Both the position numbers and the translations under genes were made by a program. DNA of 64,000 bases, taken from Gremmenia infestans. Taxonomy: Eukaryota; Ascomycota; Leotiomycetes; Helotiales; Hamatocanthoscyphaceae. Location of the stretch: the NCBI GenBank assembly GCA_032629725.1, contig JAFEVB010000021.1, positions 554,359-618,358 on the forward strand. The letters run 5' to 3'. The notes under the pieces were generated by a model, which was not told the DNA's origin, ran no database searches, and worked only from the letters and a program-made list of their open reading frames with translations. Below, piece by piece: positions 35,748-47,185 of the stretch. The number at the start of each line of letters is the position of its first letter. Position 1 is the stretch's first letter.

Positions 35748-38507
35748 ATGTCGACCTTCAAGCGCGCCCCCGTCACCCATGCCGGCGGCAACAACAGGAA
35801 CAGCATCATCACCTCCCTGAAAGCTACCAGCATGATCGAAAGCAAGCCCGTCCTCCCCGCCGAAATCATCTCCACGATTCTCGACTACTTACCTATCACC
35901 GACCTCATGAGCTTTGCACGGACCTCGAAACGAATGCTAGAAATGGTGTACGAGGATTCAAGATGGGTGCAAAGACTACAGGTCATGGGGCTATGGGATG
36001 CAGGAGAGGCGAGAAAGAGGTTCGAAGACGCTTTGAGGAAAAAGAGAGAGATAATTAGGATGAGGGTGGAGGAGGATGCAAAAAGGGCAGGCATTGGGGT
36101 CAATGGGAATTCTGGGGCAAGGAAGACGAGTACGACGTTGTTTGATGCCGGGGTTGAGGAAGAACGCCAGAGGAAGTCTGTGGATGCAGCTGCTAAGGCA
36201 GTTCGAACCTCTGTTGATGGGTTTGAGAGGCTGTCCTTATCGACCCCGAGTCCTGCAGCGCCAACACCACGAGCACCGATGCTGGATCCGGAGGCCCTAC
36301 TCAATATCTTTTCTGGGGTAAGGTCTATACGAGGCTCAGCGAGGCAAGAATATGGGAAGATATATGCAGCGTTGGCGCCTTTCTATTATGATCTCGCGAG
36401 ATCAAGGAGCCATGTGGATCCCGTCATATTCAGGGTCTATCGAGATCCGGAACAACAAGCCCAAATGCTGGCGCATTTGACGGTATTTGCTCGAAGCGAT
36501 TGGGCCCATGGATGGAGGCAAAGGGAAGAGAAGCTGGTCACCATGATTGGGATATTTGAGAACGCCGTGCTACGAGAGTTCGAGCAGGGCTTTGAAGCTT
36601 GGGATGTCGATGGGAAAATGCATCGGTATGCTCACGTTTTAGGTGTACTGAATGGCGGTCATGCTGGTATTGAACTATTTGTGCAAAAGCATGCACTTTT
36701 CAATGATCGGTTGGGGAGTTCTATGGATTGTATAAATCAAGCCTCCTCCGATAATATCACATTGGAACCTTCTCGCCAATTCCTAGAAGCGCTCTCAAAA
36801 AAGATCAATGAGCAGGCAGACATCATTGATAGGGTTTTCCCACCAGGCGAGGACGTACTGCATATTTTGTTGGATAAAGTTGCGGAGGACATTCTCATGG
36901 AGTATGTCACGCCGTTATTCGATGAATCTCACGAGCGAAGTTTGCCGTCCTACCTGAAGGCGGTCTCGGGAATCTTCGATCAGAGTATGCAATTTGGGTT
37001 AACCCTCAAGCCTACGAAGAACTCTGGAAAGGACTTCCTTACAGATGTGAAGTCGGTCGTAGCTCGAGTATTCGAGCCCCATGTGGATCTTTACCTCCAA
37101 GAGGAACATGATTATTTCAAGCGGTTGGCAGAGACCGAAGTCGACACGTGGGACAAGAAGCTATCACAGGAAGATGCTACCACTGAATCGTTCTTCATGG
37201 CCAATGTTAATCGACAAGCCGACAAGAAGGATTTCTTGAGCTCCTTTAAGAAAGTCGTCATGATGCCCGTCAATGTTCTACCCAGCTTACCCCCATTTGG
37301 GGCAGCAAAAACAGCACCAGCAAATCGATTCAGCTTACAACCAGCTCCAAGTCCTAGATTATCTGGGTCCCCAATCCCATCACGACCGCAAACCCCAGGG
37401 CCCGCCCCAGCCCTTACAGGCATCTCGAGCTCCTTGCCCTCGGAAGCTCCAACGGATGAGCTGGCCGCGAAAGCGGCTCTTATGGCCTCGCGTCTCGAAG
37501 GGATCCGCTCATTATTCAGCATCGAAATAGCCCTCGACCTGACTCACTACGCCAAAAGCAGCATAGAGCGCGCGGGCCTGTTTGTACGGCTCGGCGGTCA
37601 GACAGGGGAGGAAGCACGGGAGCAATGCTTGACGATCTTTGTCGACCTGTTGCAGATTCTAGGAAATCGACACGTGAAGGTTGGTTTCGACAAGGCTGTT
37701 GACCATCTTTCAAAATACAACCCCAGAGAAGTAAGCGAGCACCAGCAGGGCGTCGCTCCCCTCGTGACCTTTTTGGAATTGGTAAATGTAGGTGACTTGA
37801 TCTCGCAAATGATAGACGTCTTTTACGAACAGCAACTCGCGAGTCCTAAACTCGCAGACCGCAACGACTTCCTCGACCCCGCCGTTGTAGCCAAGAAGAA
37901 GTTCGAGCAAATGCTCGACGAGCGGGTAGCAGCTGGTTTGAATAAGGGCATCGACGTCTTGATGGATGAAGTCGAATACGTCTGCGCGACTACACAGGCT
38001 CCGACGGATTACAACCCGCCGCATTCCCCCTCGGGAAACTACGACATCGGACCTACGAAATGCGCAAAGCAAGTCGTGGATATTGTGGAGAGTCATACGA
38101 AGATGTTGACGGGTAGCACGGATAAGACAATGTTGGATGTCTTCAACCAGGAAGTAGGACTGCGTCTCTTCACCGCGCTTTGCAAGCACTTGAAGCGCCA
38201 ACGGATCTCCACGGACGGCTCTATTGCCCTTATCTCGGACATGAATCTCTATTTCCTCTACATCCGCACACTCAAGAACCAGGAATTGCTAGAGTACTTC
38301 AAAGCACTGAGGGAACTAAGCCAGGTATACTTGATAGAGGCGAAGCATGCAAAGGAGATGGCGGAGGTAATTGCTGATGGGAAACGCTTTGGAGGCGTGT
38401 TCAGGGCCGAGGAGGTTTATGAATTTGCGGAACGCAGGGCTGATTGGTATACCGTGAAGAAGGACGTGGAGAGGGCTATGTATGGGATTGGGTGCGGAGT
38501 CATGTGA
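35748..38507 (+). CDS. RCY1: Recyclin-1, F-box protein with Sec10-like region
   Basis: Recyclin-1 works in endocytic recycling and late secretion and connects to SCF through its F-box. This is a single 919-residue frame. The F-box is at about residues 35-80 (VLPAEIISTILDYLPITDLMSFARTSK...). A basic, Ser/Pro-rich linker follows, then a long alpha-helical region related to exocyst Sec10 (about 185 to the end, from DPEALLNIFSGVRSIRG). A Pro-rich insertion lies around 505-570. The C-terminus is GIGCGVM; the last four residues, CGVM, fit a CaaX prenylation box with Met at X, which favours farnesylation, and yeast Rcy1 also carries a CaaX box. The gene runs toward KIN28, with 364 bases between the two stop codons. 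Confidence 0.92.
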   Translation: MSTFKRAPVTHAGGNNRNSIITSLKATSMIESKPVLPAEIISTILDYLPITDLMSFARTSKRMLEMVYEDSRWVQRLQVMGLWDAGEARKRFEDALRKKREIIRMRVEEDAKRAGIGVNGNSGARKTSTTLFDAGVEEERQRKSVDAAAKAVRTSVDGFERLSLSTPSPAAPTPRAPMLDPEALLNIFSGVRSIRGSARQEYGKIYAALAPFYYDLARSRSHVDPVIFRVYRDPEQQAQMLAHLTVFARSDWAHGWRQREEKLVTMIGIFENAVLREFEQGFEAWDVDGKMHRYAHVLGVLNGGHAGIELFVQKHALFNDRLGSSMDCINQASSDNITLEPSRQFLEALSKKINEQADIIDRVFPPGEDVLHILLDKVAEDILMEYVTPLFDESHERSLPSYLKAVSGIFDQSMQFGLTLKPTKNSGKDFLTDVKSVVARVFEPHVDLYLQEEHDYFKRLAETEVDTWDKKLSQEDATTESFFMANVNRQADKKDFLSSFKKVVMMPVNVLPSLPPFGAAKTAPANRFSLQPAPSPRLSGSPIPSRPQTPGPAPALTGISSSLPSEAPTDELAAKAALMASRLEGIRSLFSIEIALDLTHYAKSSIERAGLFVRLGGQTGEEAREQCLTIFVDLLQILGNRHVKVGFDKAVDHLSKYNPREVSEHQQGVAPLVTFLELVNVGDLISQMIDVFYEQQLASPKLADRNDFLDPAVVAKKKFEQMLDERVAAGLNKGIDVLMDEVEYVCATTQAPTDYNPPHSPSGNYDIGPTKCAKQVVDIVESHTKMLTGSTDKTMLDVFNQEVGLRLFTALCKHLKRQRISTDGSIALISDMNLYFLYIRTLKNQELLEYFKALRELSQVYLIEAKHAKEMAEVIADGKRFGGVFRAEEVYEFAERRADWYTVKKDVERAMYGIGCGVM

Positions 38508-38871
38508 GGGAAGGGGGGGAGGGGGATTGCTTGGATGGTAGGGTACATAGATGCATATACCACTAAATTCTATCGTTTGTCTGGTTTTGGAATTACGCTA
38601 TACGATTCCGAGTCTGTCTTGGCTGGTGGATTATAACATATGTTCTCGCCCTGCCTGTGTCTTTGTTCCCTGGTTTCCCCGACGGTATTTGAAACCCCTG
38701 AAGAGCAGCGAGTTCCTCGAATCTAGTTATAACTCTTTGATTAATCAAGGACATCATTTGACTCAGAAATAGCTAATCTTATATTAGTATCATCACAACT
38801 CCCCGGGATTTAACGCCATCCGATGCAGACTTTTTGATCCTATAAACGCCCCAATTCGAACCATTTGTTTT
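38508..38871. other. Convergent 3' region between RCY1 and KIN28
   Basis: About 360 bases between two converging stop codons. It must hold both 3' untranslated regions. I see no gene or clear repeat. Confidence 0.6.
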
Positions 38872-40181
38872 TCACTTCATGCCTCCGAAATCCAACTTCC
38901 TAGCAACCTTCGCACCCCTCTCATCCTCCAGAACCCCAGGCCTCCTTTTCAAATCTTCACCAATCTTCGCCCCACCACCTCCCTTTTTAGGCAAGTCTTG
39001 ATTTTTCGTAGGCTTAGGGTCGCTCGACCACCAGCTGTGCTCCAGAATCTCTCTCGCCGTAATCCTCTTCCTCGGATCCAGCACCAGCATCCCCATCAAC
39101 ACATCCACACCTTCGTGCCCTGCTGTCCCAAATGTAGCCAGATAATGGTCCTTCCCTCTGACGGGCGTAGCTGGCTCTGGTACCGTGTATTCCGGCAATT
39201 TGGAAACGCCAGGCCAGACGTCTTCAGACGGTGTACCGATTGCTTGGCAAATGAGCGAGATCTGATGGACCTCTGTATCACCTGCAATATAAGGAGTCCT
39301 AATGATCAACTCTGCGAACACCAAGCCAACGGACCATATATCCACGGCACCACTGTAATGCTTCGCCCCAAACAACAGCTCCGGCGGACGGTACCAGCGC
39401 GTTATGACATTACTCGTCATGATTCTATACGGATCGGAGAAACTCCTCGCCAGACCGAAATCAGCAAGTTTCACCTCCCCATCTGCGGCGATGAGCAGAT
39501 TGTTTGGTTTGATATCCCGATGCAGCACAAAGTTCTCATGGCACCACCATACTCCCCTTCCAAGCATGCCCATCCAGGCCTTGATATCCGCTGCTCCATA
39601 TCTCACGCCCTCTGTATCTTTGATCAACATTTCCAAATCACCCAAAGGCAGATATTCCAGAACTAAATTTAGGTTCTGGTCTTTGGAGGAGAAAACAGAT
39701 AACAGGGAAATGATGTTGGGGTGTGAGAGTTCTTGCAGGTGTTTGAGCTCGCGGATGGCGTCGGGGGCTAGGCCTTCGGTGTAGGCGGCTTGGATCTTGA
39801 TTTTCTTAATGGCGACGAGGGTAGAGGGGGAGGTGACGAGGTGGCCGAGATAGACATTTGCGTAGGTTCCCTCTCCGAGTTTCTTGCCTGTACAGTACAA
39901 GATCTCGGGGTCAATTTGGATTCGACGAGGTGGAAGACACCCAAGCAATTGGGCATCGACATACCTTTAACGTATTTGTGCTTCTCCTCCTCATTCATCT
40001 GCTCGGCCATATCTTGTACTGAAGCAAGTGCATTGCTAGCTTTCGTGGATGCTTCGGGGGTGACGCCCTTGGAGGAGGGGGTTGTGCTTGAGAGTTTGGA
40101 TTTGGATGTGGATGTGGATGTGGATTTGGAGGTTGTCGCCTTGTCTGTGGAGCCGGGGACGAGGAGGGGTGAGTTTGCCAT
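38872..40181 (-). CDS. KIN28: Cyclin-dependent kinase of the CDK7/Kin28 family (TFIIH kinase)
   Basis: The kinase subunit of TFIIH that phosphorylates the RNA polymerase II C-terminal domain, in the nucleus. Exons 40181-39965 and 39887-38872 give 410 residues; the 77-base intron (GTATGT...TACAG) lies just before the glycine loop, and joining gives KYVKGKKLGEGTYANVYLG. Visible are the ATP lysine in VAIKKIKI, the APDAIRELKHLQEL cyclin-contact helix, the catalytic HRDIKPNN, DFGLARSFSDP, an activation loop with Thr in MTSNVITRWYRPPELL, and the DIWSVG segment. The N-terminal 70 residues are Ser/Thr/Lys-rich; the tail is Lys/Gly-rich. The T-loop and HRDxKPNN context match CDK7 better than CDK1 or CDK9, though assignment within CDKs is by eye. 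Confidence 0.85.
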
Positions 40182-40946
40182 TGTGCTTCACTGCCAATGG
40201 ATGCTCTTGTTGTTGTTGTTGTTGTTGTTCTTGCCCCTCGGCGAAGGTGGGTTGAATGTTGATATGGCACAGGGCTGAAGTTCAACCTCGCAGTCTCAGC
40301 CTCCTCTCGGCTTATCCTGTGGGGGGTAGTCACGTGACTACTGTAAGGTGCACAGAGGAGAGATAGAGAGGTAAGGGTAAGGCACGGTTATCTCGGCTGT
40401 GGCTTTATGAGGTCATCATACAAAGTACTTCTCCACCAAATAAAGGTCGGAAGTCTGGTGCGCAAGTGCCCGTCAAGCAAGGATAAGGATAATGCGCACT
40501 TCCATGACACCCTAAAACATCTAGGCCTGCTCGTCTAGACCTAATTTAGTTTTGCAATGATGTCAACAGCAAGCAGTGGCGTTGTTGTGAGGAGGGATGG
40601 ATCATGGATGATGGAAGTTGCACGCGACTAGGTACATGTCATGTACCTACCCTACCCTACCTACCTGCCAAGGAGATGACAAACAAGAGAGAAATTATTG
40701 CAGGTGTGGAAGGAAGATTTTGCTAATTTCAAGTCCATGCATGTCAAGGTCAAGTACCTAGCCTAGATACAAGTATATGCGCGGTTCCTTCTCTACGAAC
40801 ATATACTTTCTTTGCCTTCTTACCTTATTACTTTTTTGCACATAACATAATCTTTGCATCTATCTACTATCTACCCACCGTACACGTCCACGTCTTCTTC
40901 CTTCCACACTACAAACTTGTAACATCACATAACAAACATCTTTATC
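40182..40946. promoter_or_regulatory. Divergent promoter region between KIN28 and the Frag1/DRAM-family gene
   Basis: About 765 bases between divergent start codons. Near 40,206-40,230 there is a GTT-trinucleotide run, and near 40,640-40,675 TACCTACC-type repeats. No gene is seen. Promoter function is inferred from the geometry. Confidence 0.5.
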
Positions 40947-41915
40947 ATGTGGGGAGTATCATATTGGGTACGTAATGTGTCTGTGAATGGACCTTTTTCA
41001 CTCGCAATGTTAATTAATTCATTTCTTCACCCAGATCTTCCCCCTCGTCTCCGGCTTCTGCTGGCTCGGCATGCTCATGGGCCTCCTCATCCATTGGAAT
41101 GTCATCGGCAAACCACACTACCCCTCCATGGACCCCAACCAGAGCATCGCCTATATCAGCGACGTGGGCGCCGAAGGGCTCAAGCCCCTCTTCATCGCCG
41201 GATCCTGCGTCACTACCGTCTTCCTCGACCTCTCCTTCCTCTCGGAGCGTTGGCTGCGGCACAATGGTCGCCTGGCGAAGAATACGACGACCATTGAGAA
41301 GGTGTTGAGTGGCCTCAGCATGCTTTTTGCCCTAATCGGCACAGCTGGCTTGATTCTACTAAGTATATTCGATACGCTGAGGCATCCGACGCTGCACGAC
41401 ATCTTTTTGCTGCTTTTCATCGTGGGTTACGTTGTGAGCGCTATCTTCATCTGCTGGGAATATCAACGTCTTGGCATACGTATGTCTTCCCTCCATCGCG
41501 CTCTCTCCTGCAGTGTCCGGCGAAAGCAACTAACATCCCAAAAGATTTCCGAGAACACCGCATCCTCCGCGCCTCTTTCTGGATCAAACTCGCCTTTATC
41601 CTAGTAGAAGTCGTACTTGCCATCGCTTTTGCCGTCACCAATTTCAGAAAATCCTACAACGCGGCAGCAGTCCTTGAGTGGGCCATTGCTTTCATATTCA
41701 CGTTCTACGTCTTTAGTTTCTTCATTGATCTCCTGCCAGCGGTCCAGACAAAAAAATCCAGTAAGAGATTTGGGAGCACTGGAGAGGAAACACAGATGCA
41801 GATGGAGGAGCACGATGGTGCTGCGAGTGAGAGGACTTTGGGCGCGAACAGCGAGCCGAGGACTGGGAATGGTGTAAAAGACAATCGACAGGCTCCGCTA
41901 TCCAGTAACTTCTAA
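40947..41915 (+). CDS. Frag1/DRAM/Sfk1-family integral membrane protein
   Basis: Three exons, 40947-40967, 41035-41479 and 41545-41915, encode 278 residues. Introns start GTACGT and GTATGT and end in CCCAG and AAAAG; the second has a CTAAC branch. The short first exon gives MWGVSYW, joined to IFPLVSGFCWLGMLMGLLIHW. About six hydrophobic segments follow, including LFIAGSCVTTVFLDLSFL, LSMLFALIGTAGLILLSIF, DIFLLLFIVGYVVSAIFICW and WIKLAFILVEVVLAIAFAV. The C-terminal 60 residues are hydrophilic and acidic. The pattern, including NQSIAYISDVGAEGLKPLFIAG before the second helix, fits Frag1/DRAM/Sfk1, whose members act in GPI-anchor maturation, autophagy or plasma-membrane lipid organisation. Which of these applies cannot be told from sequence. 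Confidence 0.82.
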
Positions 41916-42538
41916 AATCCTACTTAAGGAGATGGGGATGGCAAAGGAGGCTTTGCGGGGTGGGGAATGTAATCAACGGTATGAATAGAGTAGATAGGAT
42001 CGGAGGAAGGGACCAGTGTATATACCAGACGACGGCGTTTCAAGGGACCAGCCCATCATATGGGCAGGAGTTTTAGATTTTGGACAGTCTTAAATAACGT
42101 TTATGAAAGAACATACATACCTTTTAACCTTTTAACCTTTTTGCCCCTCTCCGTAAAGGTAAACCTAGTCCTGCAAGCCTCAACATGCATAACTTGTTTT
42201 AGACATGCTCATCCAGAACTCAAAAGATCTTTCAGTTTCGATATTTCGCATTCGGAATACACATATTATAGGAAACAAGCATCATCATGGTAACGCACCT
42301 CTCCATATATACAACCTACAACCATCCCAGACCAACCCATCGTCACAAATCATGGCGAAAGCCACAATACAAAATAGCCGATCCATCCTCCTAGAGAAGT
42401 AAAACAAGCACCAAGCCGATTAACCATAGCAAACAATTACTACGAAAGCCCAGATGAAGAAAATTGCTGTACTGGACTCCAAAAACTGCCGCAGTTACCA
42501 CCTTTCCTCCATTCAATACAAAAGAAATGTGTTAGGGC
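41916..42538. other. Convergent 3' region between the Frag1/DRAM gene and EIS1
   Basis: About 620 bases between converging stop codons. Frames here are short and without motifs. I see untranslated sequence only. Confidence 0.6.
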
Positions 42539-45061
42539 CTATATAGCCTCAACAAACTTAGTCTCTCTCGCCGGACTACTTGACTTCCCCGCAACAAACG
42601 TAGGCGGAGGTGCCAGATCCTCATCAAACCCATCTCTCGCCTCCTGGAAGTCGGCTTCGCTCAGCTCACTAACATCGCTATCCTTACGCTTAACAGCCCT
42701 TCCAACTCTCTCGTCTTCAGGTTCCTCATTCTTGACAGCGGGGCTGGTGAGCGGGCTTGTGACACCCGCGCTCTTCTGCCCAAGACTAACAGTAGAGTCA
42801 TTCGCAGAAGCGCCTGTCAAAGCAGCGCCGCCGACGAAAGAAGTTTGATTGTTAGTTTCTGGTTCCTCGGAGCCCGATTTCTGACCACGGGATTGACGGC
42901 GGGAAAAGCGGTTCTTGAGCCAGTTCTTGACGTAACCGTCGTCTTTGGGCGAGGTGGGTGAGGTGTTGATTGGCGTTGGCTCGTCTTTATTGGCTGAGAA
43001 GGCGGCGTCGCGGATGCGCAGACTGGCTTGATCTTCCATGGAAGTACGAATTGGTGCTGGGCCGGCGGCTGCGACGGGGTTGACAGCGACCGGCTCAGGG
43101 GAGGCAGGCGTTGCTTCTGCGCCTTCGCCGCTGGCTGGGTTAGTGGTTGCAACCACAGGAATCGCATCAGCTTTCTGGGACCTGCGCTTCTCTTTTGAGA
43201 GACGCTTGTCTTCATCCATGGCAGCTTTCTCTTCAGCCTCCCTGCCCTTTCGTTCTTCTTTGTCTTTTTCTGCGAAATGTTAGTTAGGGTCCTAGATAAA
43301 GTGAGAATAAACGTACGCTTCAACTGCTTATTGATATCCTTCTTTTCTTTCTCCTGCGTCTTTTTCTCGGCATCCTTTCGTCTCTGCGTCTCTTGCTCCA
43401 GCTTAATCTCGGCTTGTCGAACCCGCTGTTGCTCGGCCTTCTCGTTGATTTCATCCAAGACTGGCTGAACATTCTTCTGAGCAACCAGGTCAATTGCGCT
43501 CTGATTGACGAACTTCCCACCCCCGATGTTAACTTTGCCATAGTTTTCCATACGAGTATCACTCTTCGCTTGAGCTGCAGCATGTGCCTTGACTTCCCAC
43601 TCACTGAGGAGAGATGGGCCAATCTTGCCTGTGTCCGCAAAAACCCTTTCGTCCATTCCATGCAGACTTTTTGTTACATTGCGCTGAGCTGCGGCGATGA
43701 GCGCTTCTCTGTCGTGCTGTCTTTTTTTTGTATCGACCTGGGACAAGTTGCTCGAGAACATAGACATTTGTGCGCGGATCCTGTTGGACTGCTCCTGATC
43801 ACTGTCCACGGTTCCAGTACTAGATGCTCGGCGCCTCTGCCTTCCTCTTATTGTCAATTTGGAAGGAGCAGCATAAGAACTATGCTTTGAAGTGGCAGCA
43901 GCACCTTCGCTCGAGTAGTAATCGCGGTACTCTCTGTTCTGTGCATGCTCGTCGTGCAATTTCGCAAGACGCTCCTGAGCGAGCCTTTGAGCTGCTTCTT
44001 GAAGGTTGACAAATCTCATCGGTGTCGCTTCCTCACCCGTAGTCGAAATTGAACCGTGTCGGCCATGTGCGGCAACTGCTCCATGGTGAGCATCAGTTGC
44101 TGCGTCAATGTGAGTCTGCTGGTCATTGTACATTTGCTTCGCCATCGCAACAGCAGAGGCACGGAGAACATTGTTTCTGTTCTGCTCCTCCACCTCAGGT
44201 GCCACTGGAGGATGGGAAGTGTACATTTCTCTTCCCATGTTAGTATAAGGAACAGATCCACCCTCAATATGGCCAGTGGGACGCTTTTTCTTCATCGAAG
44301 AAGTAGCAGCACTAAGAGCATTGCTTGCGGCTCTTGACTCATCCGGATAAGTATCGACCTTTACGATAGGTGTGGGATTCGATTCTGCTCGTTTTCTACT
44401 ATTGGCCATAGCACCTGTCGCAGCCATAAGTGAGCCTTGACGACCGAGCGCGGTATATCCATAGTTCAGTTGGGGGGACAGTGTTCCCGCGCCATATTTT
44501 TTGAATGCCTGGGCTGCGGCAGAACCGCCCCAAGCATTTGCTTCTGGTTGCCAAATTTCGACCTTTCCACCGTCCCTGTGTGCCAATACAGCTGCTTTTG
44601 CGCCGTTCGCACTCGCTTCTGGTTGCCATAGAGGTGCCATCTTGTAATCCTTGGCCAGCATGGCAGCCGCCGACGCGGAAGCTGAGGGATCTGATTTCCA
44701 ATGTTCAAATGGTTTCTGGTTTGCCCATCCCGAGCTCGCTGCTGCACCTGCAGCTGAATCGTGATCTTTGAGGCCGGCGATGGGGTAGCTCGGTAGGTCT
44801 TTAGGTTGGGCGTATTTGAGGGATGCTGCTGCGCCTGTCGCGAAACATCAACAAATGATGCATTACACTTAATTTAGACTTACCTGCAGATGATAGCTTA
44901 TGGTCGCCGTCTAGATATCTGTGCCCATCCTTCGAGGTGTTGTGTTTAGTAACGTACAAGGCAGCCAAAGCAGCTTGGTCCTCGAGCTTGGGGGGAGATG
45001 TATGGGGTTTTGAGGCATCCTGGGCTGGGCCGGTTGGTACGATGGCCGTAGTTTGCGCCAT
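42539..45061 (-). CDS. EIS1: Eisosome protein 1
   Basis: Eis1 is a fungal component of eisosomes, plasma-membrane furrows organised by Pil1/Lsp1. Exons 45061-44884, 44834-43317 and 43269-42539 give 808 residues. Introns 44883-44835 (GTAAGT...GACAG) and 43316-43270 (GTACGT, CTAAC branch, CGCAG) keep frame. The N-terminal third carries Ala-rich short blocks typical of Eis1 (ALAALYVTKH, AAASLKYAQPKDLPSYP, LWQPEASANGAKAAVLAHRD). Next come VNLQEAAQRLAQERLAKLHDE and LIAAAQRNVTKSLHGMDERVFADTGK, then a long Lys/Glu-rich coiled coil (about 510-590), then a Ser/Pro-rich acidic tail. No membrane segment is present, in line with a peripheral protein. The first ATG of the frame (45061-45059) is taken as start. 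Confidence 0.9.
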
Positions 45062-46008
45062 GTTCGCAAGAAGTTCAATAGAAAATCGCAATATACTCGT
45101 AAAGGCCAGCTAATCGATGCGTACGGTAGCAATGCTTCAAGTGGATCGAAAGAATTGAATTGTAGTTATGGGTTGTAGTTGTTTGGAATTCTAGAGTTAT
45201 GTGGTCTGCTACCAGTGTTGCAGTCTTTATGTCATACGAGGGGTCGTTCTCTGATGGACATAGGAACAGGTAAGGTGAGGTAGGTAAGGTAAGGTATAAT
45301 AGCAGATGACGACGGTGAAGAGGAGCTCAGCTGAAGAGGAGATGTTAAGCAAATCAATCCTACCTGCTGCCACTACTGTACTGCCAACGATCTTGGCTTT
45401 GGATGCTGTTGGACTTGATCGCATCATGAACTAACTGGCCTTGTTCAAGCTGCCTTCCACAATACAAACATGATGACGTAGGTCGGTCTCCACGGACACG
45501 GACCCCTTTTATAGCCACACTTCAGCTGCCGATCGAAAGATCAGATGAAAGGAAAGACAGGTCGATCATGTGATTGGTTCATGGGATGACTTTACTTGTG
45601 TAAGGTTAGGTATTTAACCATGACTTGAGTTCAAGATAAAGATACATACCTAGGAAGGAGATACCTACCTACAACTCCTAGGCCTAGGTAAACAATCGAT
45701 AATAATACGATATATATCCTTCCCCAGATTGCCATCTAATTCCCAAATCATAGTGGTAGTTGCATCATGTACGGTGATCTGCGGCAAGGATATTATAATA
45801 TACCTACCTACTGTAATCTCGCTTCTTAATTTCCTGTTTCGTCACAATCTCCATCATCTTATCCACAAGCTTCACCGCCGCTGAAACGTCTTCCTTGCAC
45901 AGCTGTAGCATTGAATTTCTTCCGCTTCTACATCTTCTGTTGCTATCGCGGACGATATTTTCAACACGCGTCCCTCCTCCCATCGTCTTCGACCTCAACG
46001 CCGCTAGG
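45062..46008. promoter_or_regulatory. Divergent 5' region between EIS1 and the broken phosphatase gene
   Basis: About 950 bases between divergent starts. It contains AGGTAAGGT repeats near 45,270-45,296 and TACCTACC/CCTAGG-rich sequence near 45,650-45,690. No gene is seen. Confidence 0.5.
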
Positions 46009-47185
46009 ATGGCCGAGGACAATTTCGATAAGAAGACGGATATCCAGACGGCAGAGCTGTCGCCTGGCCAATTTGAGAATATTCTGAATTTCCGGGATGT
46101 GGGGAAGACCATCAATGGGTTTTTAGGCGAAAAGTTAGTATCTACACCGGTCAAACGAACTGGCGCTGAGAAACCAGGCGCATGATTGAGGGGAAGCTCT
46201 TCAGGTCTGCCCGGCCGGGTAATTCTCACAGTTTTTCTTCTAAATATACCAGTTATTGACTTGTCCAAGATGATGCAACAGTTTCTGATAGAGAACGCCT
46301 GCGCGATGAATACCGTATCAAGACTTTCATTGATCTAAGAACAGTGTAGGCCGCCCCTCCTACTGCTCTCTCATCCTATACTGACCAAGACAGTACAGAG
46401 CACGCAAATCAAGCAAAGAAGCGCGAACGCGACTTGCAGATACCAGCATTAGTCAGATCGAACGCAGCTCTAGCAGAACCTTTTAAGATTCCGGTATAAA
46501 ATACCTCGAAATCAACATCAATGGTAAAGGTTTCGAGCGAAGCCTGCTCTGGAAGCTCTCATACTGGAGTTTCACGTAAGTGTAATTCTCCTCTGTCGAG
46601 CCCATCCGAAATCTGACATATACCTATTGGGAACTCATCGTCCTAATGATCTTCGGGTACCGCATGCAAGCAATTAGTATCTTGGGCCGAGAAGTCATGC
46701 AACCCCGCGGTCTGGTGGGGTTAGGCTTCGATTCTATCGATTACTGCGGGCCTGAAATCGCCGATGTACACTACCTTACCTCCTCTTTTGCCCCAAATTG
46801 AACCCTAATTATATTGCAGGCCCTGAGAGAATTTTCCAACCCCGCCAGCGCACCAATTCTAACCCACTGCACCCAAGGCAAAGATCGCACTGGTCTCCTC
46901 ATCGCTCTCATTCTCTTGCTAATGAAAATCCCCATCCCAGCCATCACCCATGACTACATCCTCTCTGAAACCGAACTCTTTCCCGAAAGGGAAAGTAGGC
47001 TGGTGGAGATCAGAAGTATCGGGCTGACGGAGGACTTTGCTGGATGTCCGAAGGAATGGATTGAGGAGATAGAGAAACATCTAGAGGAGAAGTATGGGGG
47101 TGTTAGGCAATATTGTCGGGGGATTGGGTTTATGGAGGTAGATGAGGAGAGGTTAATTAGTGGGCTGACAGGCAGAACCATTTAA
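46009..47185 (+). pseudogene. Tyrosine-phosphatase-like gene (Y_phosphatase3 type) with a frameshift and a missing splice acceptor
   Basis: The reading frame follows the PTP-like family with NFRDVG near the start, FIDLRT in the middle and the active-site loop HCTQGKDRTG (HCx5R). Segments by homology and splice signals: 46009-46133, 46178-46218, 46270-46345, 46394-46575, about 46631-46765 and 46820-47185. Four introns have acceptable GT/AG ends. Two problems stand out. At about 46491-46494 the frame must shift by one base between ...EPFKIP and GIKYLEI. The intron starting GTAAGTG at 46576 has a CTGAC branch near 46,613, but ends in TATTGG where AG is expected before GAACTC at 46631. The catalytic loop itself is intact. 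I read it as a recently damaged gene, or a sequence error in part. It is cytosolic by lack of signals. Confidence 0.7.
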
